From NCBI GenBank assembly GCA_022605955.1, contig JAKCOZ010000003.1, forward strand, positions 12,657,331 through 12,721,330: DNA of 64,000 nucleotides. Reading direction: 5' to 3'. The notes under the pieces were generated by a model. That model was not told where the DNA came from. It searched no databases and saw nothing but the letters and a program-made list of their open reading frames with translations. The position numbers were made by a program, and so were the translations under genes. Source of the stretch: Rallus limicola. Lineage: Eukaryota > Chordata > Aves > Gruiformes > Rallidae. This document shows positions 14,712 to 26,003 of this stretch, in pieces. Within the stretch, counting starts at the first letter, position 1; every line of letters begins with the position of its first letter.

Positions 14712-15357
14712 TGGTCATGGCATCTCTTCGGATGACATGCCCATGGCATGGCAGAGGATGTCATTGAGGGGCTAGTGGGATTCACTGGAGAGCCTGACAA
14801 GGCAGATGGAGGTTCTCTGCTGCAGTCCCAGCTCCTGACAGGGCCACGTTCAAAGCTGCTTCTGCTGGATGGAAATCCTGCTTCATCCTTTGTTCAGGGA
14901 GTGGAGACAAGCTCCTGAGCAAAGTGCCACAGATACCTGGAGGTGCCCTCAGCTGTTGGGCCTTTTCAGCTGGATGGCAGAAGCAAAGTTTGGCTGGGTG
15001 GCCTGCCAAGACCATGGGAAGGCATTCTGAGTGCTTGAGGAGCACTGCAGAGCTCACCATCCTTATCCCCTGCACAGCCAGTGGCAGTGGCACTAAGAAA
15101 TGGGTTGCAAAGATGCTGCATGAGCCAGCACCTTCCCCAGCTCCTTGGAGCTGGCAGGCCCAGGAAGGAGTCTTATCCCCAAGACTGATCTGACTGAGGA
15201 CTTCTTACTCCTCCCAGAAACCCCTGAGGTGGATCCAGGCAGTGGGAGGGAAGGGGTGAGTCCCTGTTAGAAATCCATGTTAGGACTAACAATGCTATAA
15301 GGCCAGGAGGCAGGTCTTGGCCACATGCTCAGGGAACAGCTCATCAGTCGCCAGCTC
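14712..15357. other. GC-rich unclassified repeat-like sequence
   Basis: This stretch is clearly richer in G and C than the surrounding DNA and is flanked on both sides by LTR-derived sequence. No retroviral protein motif is visible in any frame, and the short frames here (89-103 codons) lack family resemblance. It could be decayed internal sequence of the neighbouring LTR element or a separate non-autonomous repeat. Confidence 0.4.
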
Positions 15358-15704
15358 CTGGGTCAGGAAGGAATTTCCTTGCTCAGAGCAGACTGGCACT
15401 GGTCCATGGGGGGTTTTCACCTTCCTCTGCAGCACTGAGCAGAGTCCCCTGCCAGGGCTCCTCTGGACCATTTTGGGTAAGTTCTTGCAGCAATTAGGTG
15501 CTTCTCTTTCAGCACAAAGATGTCACCAAATGCTCTGGGTCTGTGATTGGGAAGGAATTTTTTCCTTCATTGACATTGGCACAGATCCTGAGGGGAATTT
15601 CATTTCATTGGCTGCACTTAGCACAGCCCCTTGCCAGGGCTTTTCTGGGCCATTTTGTCTAAGCACCTGCCCACTGCTCTTGCAGCACGAAGGTGCCATG
15701 GGTG
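15358..15704. repeat. Degenerate tandem duplication, period about 184 bp
   Basis: Two head-to-tail copies, about 15358-15532 and 15541-15704, share ordered blocks: GAAGGAATTT-CCTT, a GGCAC block, GGGG-TTTCA-TT, a TGCAGCACTGAGCA/TGCACTTAGCACA block, CCTGCCAGGGCT/CCTTGCCAGGGCTT, TGGACCATTTTG/TGGGCCATTTTG, and a terminal TTTCAGCACAAAG/TTGCAGCACGAAG block. The copies differ at many sites and by small gaps, so the duplication is old or the unit is part of an old repeat family. Frames of 170 and 68 codons cross it on opposite strands but show no domain. Confidence 0.75.
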
Positions 15705-15811
15705 CCCTGAATCCCAGCTGTCTCAGCATTCAATATAAGTGCAGATTTCTCCTCAATCTGTGTTTGTATCATGTGTGCTGGTCTCAGAAGCCTTGTCCTG
15801 TAGCTGTACAC

Positions 15812-16000
15812 TGTACTTGGTTTAGATAGCAAGTTTGGGGGATTAGGGAGCTGCAAGGGTGGCTTCTGTGAGAAGGGACCAGCAGCTGTTCCCATGCTGG
15901 AGACAGCCAGTTCCAGCTGCTTCCAAGACAGAACCACCGGTGTCAGCAGCGCTGGTAGCACCCCTGTGATAATGTATTTAAGAAGGGGTAAAAAGCGCCA
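15812..16000 (+). mobile_element. ERVL-type LTR, 5' (U3) portion only
   Basis: The segment starts TGTACTTGGTTTAG and ends just after TATTTAAGAAGGGGTAAAAA. It aligns block by block with the first ~210 bases of the complete LTR at 47678: GGTGGCTTCTGTG / GGTGGTTTCTGTG, CCCATGCTGGAGACAGCCAGTT / CCCATGTTGGACAGAGCCAGTT, GGTAGCACC, and the TATA-like TATTTAAGAAGGGG. The rest of the LTR (R, U5) is missing, and unrelated AT-rich sequence follows. It is a truncated solo LTR or the remnant of a deleted provirus. Confidence 0.82.
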
Positions 16001-19000
16001 CTATCCAGGTATTGCATTGACCTTTCAAATGTCACTGTACATCAGAACATGTTTTGTGCTCTGGGATGCTGACACGGATTTTACACGCTACAGCAAAGTC
16101 ATCATGCTGGTGTACAAAACCATGATGATGGTAAGGCAGAAGGAAAAGGAGCAGTCTCCAGCTGAGGCCTTCAATAGCCACAGTCGCTGCAAAGGGTGAA
16201 TTCTAGCTTTACCAAACAGCATCAATGAAACTGAAAAACAGGAATGGTACAATTGACCCATTAACTTTTCAAAAACTCCTTTCAAGCATAAAAAAAGAAT
16301 GCTAGCAGTTTTCTACATCGCGACGAAAGTACAGAAATTAAGCAATGTTTTTAAACTCAAAGATTCTCAGATAACAGTCATTACCCTCTGTATCACTTAG
16401 GCATCTACAGGCTGCATTCACAACTGGGGCATATTCGCACAACAAATATATTTGTTTAATAAGTATGGAAGTTAAAACACAACAGTTGGCATTTACTATG
16501 CATTTCTTACAAGAGCTTAGATTATTTACAGAAAGAACTTTAACTCTTCAGGAAGAATAGCAACACAGAGTGGAGTACCTGCAAAATTTTGTCACTCTGC
16601 TCTCTTTCAAAAGCTGGATCAGCTTGCCAAAGAACTGGAGTCTAGCACTACTTTAGGACACAGTGACCATCCACTCAGTCCCACTTTAAAACACAACATT
16701 TGTGACAGCTTCAGAAGTGATAAACACAAATGCTGTTTGGGGTTCAACCCTACTGCACTTTCGCCTGTCCTACAGGACAAAAGTTATTAATACTTAAACA
16801 TCAGCATTAAAACTATCATGCATTTTACATAGGATGCTTTGGTTCCAACATGATTTCTTCACTGAGTCATTGGCCAACAAGGCATTTGCTTCCTTCTTTT
16901 CTGACTTATTCATGAGGCCTTGCCCTGAAGAAATCAACTTAACTGGAAGAATCATTGAACAGAAGACTCCTGTCATACTTTATTTTTTCCCCCTTTTTAA
17001 GTTCCAATTTTAATCAAAAGTACTGCATTTTCTTCCTCAAGAAAGACATTGGGTATGAAGTAATGAATGTCCATTACCTGCCACGCATCATAAATGGCAC
17101 CTTTGACTATATGCTGGGAAATCTGTTGTACAAAGTTACCAAAAATGAGTTAATTGCTATTTATCCTTCAATGTTGTTTTCTCTGGTCTTGTTAAAGGCT
17201 TATGAACAACTGGACTCCATTCTGACTTAATTATATTCCATCCCTCATCTCATCTTTTACAAAGCCTATCTGAACTGTTGCTAGATTAGATTCCTTCTTT
17301 AATCTTGATGGGACTTTCCCTCCATCTGTTTTCTTCCTCTTTCATTTCTGTTTAATCCTGGGACATTTCACCACTCATGACCATTCAACTTTTAGTTTTC
17401 TTCTTAATTTTCTGGGACTTTTTCTTGAGACAATCAGGTAGATATGAGTAACAGTTTGATACAAATACAATTTGATATAAACAAACACCTGCCAAACATC
17501 TACTTCTAGGAACTAGTCATTTTCTCAAAATGAAGGAACATGTACAATCCTAACTTTAGATTAATTTATAATGGGGATGAAAAATCAGCTGCTGCCATTG
17601 AGTAGACACAATTCATACAAATATTTAAGGAGGGTCATGTTTCATTATGAAAACTGGAAACATTAGATGTGCTACAATACTATGAGGTTTCCATCTTCTG
17701 TTGTTGCTTCAGCAAATTTGGAGGAAGAACATGGTCTTTTACAAGCAAAACATCAAAGCTTACTGCAAAACCTGCAGTGAATTCAACCCAAATTACCAAT
17801 ATTTCGTACAAACCACAAGACTGTTTTGAGGTTTTTTTCAGAATTTCAACAGATTTAAAGACTGAGTAAGCTGGTCCTCTGAATGGTTCCAGCATTCACA
17901 TTACAATTTTCTTGACTTGAAAGTGTTAGGAAATCACAGCATATGGAAGTTACAGGATGTAAACTCTCCAAATTCTGTTAACTCATACCTCTCTCTACTT
18001 CCAATTCAACTACGCCAATAATTTCTCCCCTGCTACTGAATTCTAGAACTACCTCAAAAAACCCCAAACAAAACCAGAAACTCTGAATTCCTTGTCCCCA
18101 TATTTTTTTATAACTTCAAATTAGGTACCATTTTTTCATATACCCACTGTGAAAACAACAGTCATTCAGATCAGTTTATGTCTGAGGTAAGTGAATGCCT
18201 CTCTCTGAATTTTAAATATGCTTAACTTCCTCTTACTGTAAAGCCCTTAAAAGTGGACATATCCTAAAGGAAAGCCTGCATCGACCCACAAGTTCACTTT
18301 CATAGAGGTAATGTAGTGTTAGAACAGGTTTGAGCTATGCAATAGTCATGTGCCTTTCCCTCTGTCTTTGAAGTGATACATGCCTCTAGAGGGAATGAAC
18401 TGTTCTTCTATTCCCTTGAACAGAAGGGCTGTGATTTTCTGTGCATCTTGTGAAGGGTGCATAAGCAAGGACCTCCTGTTACCCACTCCTAGGCAAAGTG
18501 TAAAATCTGGTCCTTAAAAGTTCACTTTCATATTTGATCCTTTATCATTGGACAAATACTGACTTTTTTTAATCCCATTTCAAATATACTCCCAATGAAC
18601 AGTAACTGAAAGAGAAATTTACATTCAGTGTTCTTCCTTATCAAAAGCACATAGTGCCCCAACAGTGCCAGCACAGCTCTGCAAAATATCATCTGTGACT
18701 CCACAGTGACAACGGGGTCAAAACCAAACATGACTGCTGTCTGAACAGAGAGGCAGGGATGATTTAGTTTTGCAGGCAGAGGTGTAAGTTCAGCCTGCAC
18801 GGTCAAAGAATGCGAAACTCTCGCTGATCACAGGGAGACCAGCTGCAGGAATCCCAGAGGGGAGAACTGCTGCCTGTTTGGGGGGAGACAGGTAAACAAC
18901 ACCAAGTAGAACACAGATCTCACAACTCTTTCGGGATCAACTGAAGTACGTGTTTTGTCTACTACAAATACCTGCTCAAAGAAAAAAGAAAATGTCTTTG

Positions 19001-21330
19001 AATAAGGCAAGGGTCACAAACTGTAAGTGCTCAATATTCTTTGGCTAATACCTGATTACCAGCACATTTCATTAACAAATCCATTATTGATACACTCTAG
19101 AATTTTAACAGAATGCCAACTACGAATCCAGTTCTGCATAACTTTATTACACTCAAATGGAAAAAGAAAACAAACAATATAAACAGTACTCCATGGACAC
19201 TCTCAGTGAAAAAGAAAATCCATACAACCTTTCTAGGGAAAACTATATAAATGATCTTTTGAGCTAAACTTAGTATTCCTCACAAACCTGAATCTACATT
19301 TGGCATACAGCAGCATATCTAGCACTGACTCAAGACATTCTATCTAATCCACCAAAAGAATAGGGAACTTGATTTTGTGTAAAGTTAAAATCCCTTAGAG
19401 AACTACTTTAAGTATAATAAGAGCCCATAAATTGATAAATTAATATACTACAGTATCACTTTTTCCTCATTATCTTTTGCTAGTAATTACAGAAAAAATT
19501 AAAATGTAATGTAGATGACCTCAATTCTGCAAGTGCTTAATCACAACCAGTCTATGACCCACTTCTCAACACATTCATTAAAAACTGTATTTAAAAAAAA
19601 AAATTAAAATCCCAACTAGAAATATATTATTTATCTACACATCTGCTATAGATCTATGACTCTTTCAGCACTAAAATGAAAACACCTAAAACCAGAGAAC
19701 CACTTCTTTTCACTGAATTTTAATTTTACTTTTAAAACCTACTTAAAAGATGGTGATAACTTATATTTTGTCCTTTGTAAACACACAATCTATATGCATA
19801 TGCCTTTACATATGCAAATGGTTTATATTTTCATATGCCAAATATTCTAAGTTGTTCTTTTCCACTAACACATAAAGAAGTACGTATGTCTCAATGTGCT
19901 TTAAATCTTTTGTGTATATTCTTTGATACACCTCTTTATTGAGAGTAAATCCTAGTATCCAAGCCTAAAAGAATCTTTCATATCCCAGATAAAGCCGGCT
20001 TCAGTTCAGCTATAAAAGCTAAAATATGTTACCTGTCCTTACAGACACAGTAGGCCACAGCATAGCATATGGTCTGTTAGAGCTACTGAGGTTTTTAATT
20101 ATTACTTACACGGGCAGAGAGAACAGTTCAAAGCTACTTCCAACAGAGCATCTGCTGCCTCTTACATTTGTACCAGAAGATGTGCAGTATGCGTGGTCCA
20201 ACCAGATGAAGTGCTGTGTATACATCAACATAAGCTGTAACTCTGCTGCAAGCATTGCTGTCCCAAAGGTAAAGCAGTTTTTCTGTTGCTTGGTGATAAA
20301 AATACCTTCTCACACCAAACACTAGTTAACATCTTCTATGAAACACAAAGATCCAAATAAATATTTAGTGAATCTTAAACCAGTAAAAGAAAGCAGCTGC
20401 CCAAGTATATACTCTACATCAAGCCAAACTGTTCAGACAGTCCTGGTATTAAGTCAACACCAAGACAATGTGATGAGCTTCAAGCTTTAAAGCAGCTATA
20501 TCCTGGCAGCAGATCTAAGTTTCATATTTCACTTTTAAAACAGAATTTTCTCTCCTTCTCCAGTCTTTACTTTCCCTACCACAAAAGCAGCAGCTCTCAG
20601 AACATGAAGCACAAGGGCTCTGAAGGGATTGTGACCAGGGACACAAGTAAGGGTGTATGAAGTCCCTAAGGTGCAGATGTTGCAGCAGAGAGATGAGGAA
20701 TGGCTGCCTGAAAACAGAACCAGCTTTTTTCTTCTTTAACTTCAGTACAGTTTGGTGAATGGAAAAATGTTGGTGAGACACAGATTGTTCAGATCGCTAC
20801 TCCTAGTAGGGCACTGAGCAGGATGGAAATGTAGCACTTTGGGGATGATAGAGTGTGGGAGGATGTGGGGTAGCAAATGGGAGTCAGCCACTACTGCAAG
20901 AGCTCTGAAACAGAAATGCTTGAGAAAGCAGGACAGCAATTTAGTCTTCATGCAGGTTTCAATGGATAACAAAGGAACCTTTTTCTTCAAATGGCATAGG
21001 AAAAGCCACTTCTCTTTATTAACTGACTGAATGGTGTTAAAAAGGCACAAAAAAGCACCAGGCTTACCTCTTTGTGATACCAGCACATGCAAGCAAATTC
21101 AGTTCTGTAAAGATGCAGTGGTGCATGGTCACAGTATATTAGATCCTTTATTGCTTCAAAGCAGAAACAGGTATGTAATTTATGTGCATGCATGTGTGTA
21201 GCCATAACAAACGCAAACCTCAGAAGAAAAAGCATGAATGACTGTCCTTTTTAAAAAGTTTGGGTTTAATTACATTTCCAAACTAGCAGGGAAGTTGTAG
21301 AAAATACTGCAGTATAAGTAATTTTTAATA
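16001..21330. other. AT-rich non-coding DNA
   Basis: No exon, RNA gene or recognisable transposon is seen. Frames of up to 116 codons (for example 20742-21092 minus) overlap frames on the other strand and show no family signature. A slightly GC-richer patch at about 18780-18960 could not be assigned. Confidence 0.55.
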
Positions 21331-22476
21331 TTAGAATCACAGAATGCATTAGGTTGGAAGGGACCTTTAAAGTTCATCTAGTCCAACTGACCTGCAGTAA
21401 GCAGGGGCATCTTTAACTAGATGAGGTTGCCCAGATCCCCATCAAGCCTGACCTTGAATGTCTCCAGGGATGGGGCCTCCACTATCTCTCTGGGCAATCT
21501 GTTCCAGTGTCTCACCACCATCACAGGGAAGAACTTCTTCCTAATGTCTAATCTAAATCTCCCCTTCTCTAGTTTAAAACCACTGGCCCTTGCCCTATTG
21601 CTACATGCCCTTACAAACAGTCCGTCCTCAGCTTTCCTGTAGGTCCCTTTCAAGCACTTGAAGGCTGCTATAAGATTTTCCCTGAGGCTTCTCTAGGCTG
21701 AACAAACCAACTCTTTCAGCCTGTCTTCATAGGAGAGGTGCTGAAGTGCTCCAAACATCCTTGGGGCCCTCCTCAGGACCCACTCCAGGAGGTCCATGTC
21801 CTTCTTGTGCTGAGGGCTCCACAGTTGCACAAAGTACTTCAGGTGGCATTTCACCAGAGCAGTGTAGAGGGGAGAATCACCCCACTTTATCTGCTGGCCG
21901 CACCTCTTCTGATGCAACCCAGGATGCAGTTGGTGTTCTGGACTGCAAGGGCATATTGCTGGCTCATGTACAATTTTTCATCCATCAATATCCCCAAGTC
22001 TTTTTCCGCAGGGCCACTCTCTAGCACATTGTCTCCTAGCCTGTGCTGGTAACAAGGATTGCCTTGACCCATGTGCAGGACCTTGCACTTTTCCTTGTTG
22101 AATGAGGTTTCCCTCATATGAGGTTTCCATGGACCCACTTCTCTTTCTAGTCCAGGTCCCTCTGGATAACATCCCATCTCTCTAGTGTGTCAACTGCACT
22201 TCTCAGCTTGGTGTCATCTGAGAACTTGCTGAGGGTGCACTTGATCCCACTGTCTATGTCACTGATGAAGATATTAAACACTGGTCCCAGTATGGATTCT
22301 TGAGGGACACTTGAGGGACACCACTTGTCGCTCCTCTCCATCTGGACACCAAGCCATTGTCCATTACCCTCTGGATGTGACTATCCAGACAATTCCTTAT
22401 CCACCTGACAGTCCACCCATCAAATCCATATTTCTTCAATGTAGAGAGAAGGATGTCGTAGGGGACTGTGTCGAAC
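21331..22476 (-). mobile_element. CR1 LINE, 5'-truncated copy with decayed reverse transcriptase
   Basis: The element reads right to left. It begins within the reverse transcriptase at FDTVPYDILL (consensus FDTVPHDILL), continues through YGFDGWTVRWIRN, the SGVPQ block and a degenerate active site FSDDTKL (consensus FADDTKL), then KCKVLHMGQ and AEKDLGILMDEKL. It ends with the ORF2 C-terminus (VRHWNRLPREIVEAPSLETF, frame 21417-21653) and the short 3' UTR finishing in GAATCACAGAATGC. The coding frame is broken by several shifts, so no protein is made. The 5' break lies at about 22476, just after TCGAAC, where CR1 similarity ends abruptly, as expected from incomplete reverse transcription. Confidence 0.95.
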
Positions 22477-24051
22477 CTTATGTAAGAGTTGAGAAGAAAC
22501 CCCTTGGTTTTTCTAATATGTTTTGCCCCTTTTGACATCAGTTGAAAAGTTTTCTTTTTATTTATAGAAAAACTAATAAACATTGAATTTCTTGGTAGTA
22601 TGGTAATGCTATCTTCTGTCCAGAATACCAATGGGGAGACGAAACAATGAAAGTAAAATCTTGAAGAGAAAAATGTTTATGTTTTTCCTGAGCATCTCTT
22701 CACTTTTCATTTGAAAGTTTTTGAAACAAAATTTATAAATGTATGGGAAGGGTTGTGTACTTATTGCAAAAGATTTCCAGCTTTGTAATTTTTTCCCTAC
22801 ATATTATGAAAATATGAAGACTTAACAATGCCCACCTTTGTAAAACTGTTACATACATTCATGTGTTCAAAAGCTCACTATCCATGTCACCAATTTTCCC
22901 AAAGCATGACATAGTGACTGATGGAAGGCAGATTTCATCTTGGTAGCAATATTTGGAAGTACAAGTGGACAAGGACAAAGAACCAAACATTAGAAGCAAA
23001 CGCATTCCTTTCTTTTTAATCAATATCTTGTTAGACCGGTGGGTTTGACTCATTAATCTTTTGGTAAGTGAAAAATTAAACAGATTGACCATTACAGCAA
23101 AAAATAAAATTGCAAATTAAACTCATTCTAATGAAAATGGGTGTGAAGAGTGATACTTCATCACATGTAACTTTTGTCAGAAAAGTTTGGACTTCAAAGT
23201 GAGGTAACGTATTTAGAAGCAAATTCTGAATCCAAAATACTTGAAAGCAAGCTTTCTAAACTCTTCCTCTTTCACTGTGTATATGTTTAAAGCCATGCAA
23301 GTTCCACCAAAAAAAAAAAGTTTTTAAAAAAATTGTATTTTGTGTTTAATAGCTTTGAACAAATCCAAAATTGAACTTCATGTGACTGCTGTGTTGCATT
23401 TAAATGAACGCTGTATTATAGCTGAGATGGGACATACAAAAAATTCAAAATTTAAAATGCCTGGAGGTTTGCAATGAATTGTTTTTCATTTCTTCAGCAA
23501 CTGCTGCATAGTGATTGATCTAGTACTATACAGCACAGGAAATTAGCAATTAAAGGCTTCCATGCATCCAGCATTAGATCCCACGAATCCTGTTAACCAC
23601 AGGAGCAAAATTAGAAGAACAAAAGGAATCAACAAAACTAAAAAGTGCTTATTGTAAGCTGTATGGAGTTTGTCCTTTGCTGAAAAACATGAAAACTCTG
23701 CACAGATTGCATGCACAAGAGTATTTAATGTAGGATTATAACTCAATTAAGACAACTATTTCTCTGATCCTGTAATTCTAAGGCATTTTGCAGATGTCTG
23801 TGAATCCCAGGCTATAATACAAATTTCTTTCTATTCCCCATAATATAAACTCACATTTTATGAAAAGACACATTTAGCCTTCTGTCTAGGAAAATAATCT
23901 CCACTGTGTTGGTTGAAAGATACACTACTGTTCCAGATGAATCTAAAATAAGGTAAACTAACTTAATATACACAACATGAAATGTGAACATTGTCCATAT
24001 ATGTAAATATGGCATTAAGAGTAAAGCCTAACTGATACCCTTGTTTCCTTA
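22477..24051. other. AT-rich non-coding DNA
   Basis: No gene, repeat family or RNA is recognised. It carries only poly(A)-like runs (for example around 23310) and short chance frames. Confidence 0.55.
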
Positions 24052-24270
24052 AGGAATGCTTGGACCATGTCCCAGAGCACAGGGGACACGGATTCCCAGC
24101 CCAAGAGGAGCCATGCCAAACCCAGAAATGGCAGCAGCGTCACACACAAGGCTGCACAAGCAAGTTGCACCAGACTGCAATGCAACTTCAGACTCTGGGG
24201 CAGGCTGGAGACCGCGGCCTTGTGCTCCGCTACAGGAATAAACACGCCCTTTCTCCATTCCAACGTGAAC
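24052..24270. other. Isolated GC-rich island, possible LTR remnant
   Basis: About 220 bases of visibly GC-rich sequence sit between AT-rich flanks. Frames of 61-118 codons are open on both strands because stops are rare at this composition; none shows a domain. An AATAAA-type signal follows at about 24236 (GGAATAAACACGCC), which could mark the R region of a plus-strand LTR, but I found neither clear TG/CA edges nor a target-site duplication. A small CpG-containing regulatory element is the other option. Confidence 0.35.
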
Positions 24271-25740
24271 AAAAGTGCATCTACACAATCATTAATCACA
24301 TGAGACTGCTTTGCCTCAGATTTGTCAAAGCTAATTCAGGTTCACTGAATTTAGTGTCAGACACCGTATTTTATCTAGACCGGGAGAAGGAAAAAAGGTT
24401 ATATAAACTTTCCTAACATAGCCAGACAAATTAAATTGTTAATCCATGCCTAAACAAAAGGTCACTATTAGCTCAGGGTTAACTAAAACTTCTTAGCTAA
24501 TCTCTGACCTAATTTTGACCTCTCTACTTAATTGCAGGAATGCTTCCAGTTAATACATTGGTTAGCTGTGTTTGCACACTCCACTTCTGTAGTTTCGTGC
24601 CTTGCAGCTCATAAATTAAACACAAAATATCTTTTTCTAAGACTAATTAGTACCCAATTAGCTCCATGTTCTTACCTAGAGCGGAACTGATAGTAAAGAC
24701 AAGCTTTAAGCATTTTAGTCTGTTTCATGAAGGAGGCATTTATGAAGAAAGTAACAGCAAACCCTTTATTTCACCTTTTTTTCCCTCTGTATCATAAAAT
24801 ATTACTTCACAAAGCTTGTAAAAAACCCCATTTCTTCTGCTTCTAGCGATTCCTATTAGAAAGGGGTACAGTTAAATCACTGTTAGAAGAACTAATATGT
24901 AAATCTAATGGATCTCCAATCATCTTTAGGTTGTATCCAGACATAAGTATTTGTTCTTGCATCATAACTTCTTACAGGGCTTTTTACACTGGCCTTGTTT
25001 AATTCCTTCAGTATCACAGTCCCTATATGCCAGGGTACAGCATATCCACAAAATGTCCCCTTCTGCAGAAGAGTCCTTTTTGCTTAAGTGAAAGTAAGCA
25101 CCTGAGTTATAAACCCAAAATTAATTTTTTTCAATTCACTTTCTTCTTTCTTTCTTTTTTTTTTTTTAAGTCAGAAGTATTCAGGTTCTGGTAAAAACAT
25201 ATGTGGGCTTAATTTAAGAATGAAGTCTGAGAGAGAAACTAAACCCTATGGCATTGTAGAATTCATATAAATTTATGAAAAGGAATTCTAATAATTGAAG
25301 AGATAAAAATCTCTAAGTTAAAAAGAACTATACAAATATCATGCCTTATGTTCATCTGAACTAGGTAATATAAGGAATTACAGTTTGAAAACCTACTGTA
25401 ATTAGATACTGAAGTTAAAATACTCAGCAGAAATTCAATATACTTCTAAATGCTGAAGCCTTGCCCTTCCATTACATTCATATTCCTTGTCTTTTCATAC
25501 TGACAAAAGCTTCTCCAAAGTAAATTTATCCAGTCATTTTGAGGAACATACTTGTCACCCAAGAGATAACATAACTCTAAATTATGTTCAGAGTTTTCTT
25601 CTTTTCTATAGGAAATAAGAATGATCCTCTATCATCTGAACAAAGGCACCTGGCCTACTGCAAAAAAAGGGAAAAGCTTGTCCATTACAGTTTGTCACAT
25701 TGGTAGATAAACCTTTGCCTATGAAGGGCCTAAAAGTTGT
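24271..25740. other. AT-rich DNA directly downstream of DTWD2
   Basis: This stretch may include DTWD2 3' UTR if the gene uses distal poly(A) sites; several TTTATT sequences (AATAAA on the minus strand) are present, for example near 24762. A pyrimidine tract (TTCT)n/poly(T) lies at 25141-25167. The part from 24421 to 24670 has several TAATT-type and AGCTAAT/GACCTAAT words and reads like a conserved non-coding element, but this is only an impression. No other gene is seen. Confidence 0.45.
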
Positions 25741-25788
25741 TTTATTACAGTACCATACATTTTGATCAAATCCAGATTCATATTTATT
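25741..25788 (-). terminator. Candidate DTWD2 poly(A) signals
   Basis: On the minus strand AATAAA occurs at 25783-25788 and again at 25741-25746, about 45 and 87 bases after the DTWD2 stop codon. Either could support a very short 3' UTR. Hexamers are common in AT-rich DNA and the mammalian gene has a longer 3' UTR, so distal sites remain possible. Confidence 0.3.
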
Positions 25789-25832
25789 TGCTAGCTGCAG
25801 ATAAATCCAACTGTATTGTCAGTACAGTTTTC

Positions 25833-26003
25833 CTAAATTTTAACATTATTCACCAAAAGCTCCATTCTTCTGAGTTTGCGCTTATTCTTTGGCATTGGTT
25901 TGTCATATAAGCCATTTTTGAGAAGATGCTCCTTGCTGTGATGGATCTGGGCACCATGCTGAAGCTGGAAAGAGCATAAAGCTTGAAGTGGACGGAGTAT
26001 AGT
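25833..26003 (-). CDS. DTWD2: DTWD2, last coding exon (C-terminal 56 residues)
   Basis: Read on the minus strand, a pyrimidine-rich acceptor (CATCTTTCTGCAG, just above 26003) is followed by 56 codons and a TAG stop at 25833-25835. The peptide starts [20 protein letters not shown], continues with [11 protein letters not shown] and a lysine/arginine-rich tail ([15 protein letters not shown]), and ends VNNVKI. This matches the C-terminus of vertebrate DTWD2 nearly residue for residue, including the terminal VKI. DTWD2 belongs to the TDD (Tsr3/DTW) family. It transfers the 3-amino-3-carboxypropyl group of S-adenosylmethionine to uridine 20a of certain tRNAs (acp3U). The basic tail probably helps tRNA binding; that is inference. 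The exon begins in phase 0 and joins the exon at 30293-30421 without breaking the frame. All codons are intact, so this is the functional gene and not a retrocopy. Confidence 0.96.
   Translation of the reverse strand, partial: TILRPLQALCSFQLQHGAQIHHSKEHLLKNGLYDKPMPKNKRKLRRMELLVNNVKI

Noticed and set aside
15317..15829. 170-codon plus-strand frame
   Set aside because: It runs through the 184-bp tandem duplication and ends inside the following LTR; the two repeat copies are not kept in frame and no domain is visible.
21738..22052. Plus-strand frames of 92-104 codons
   Set aside because: They are antisense to the CR1 reverse transcriptase remnant at 21331-22476.
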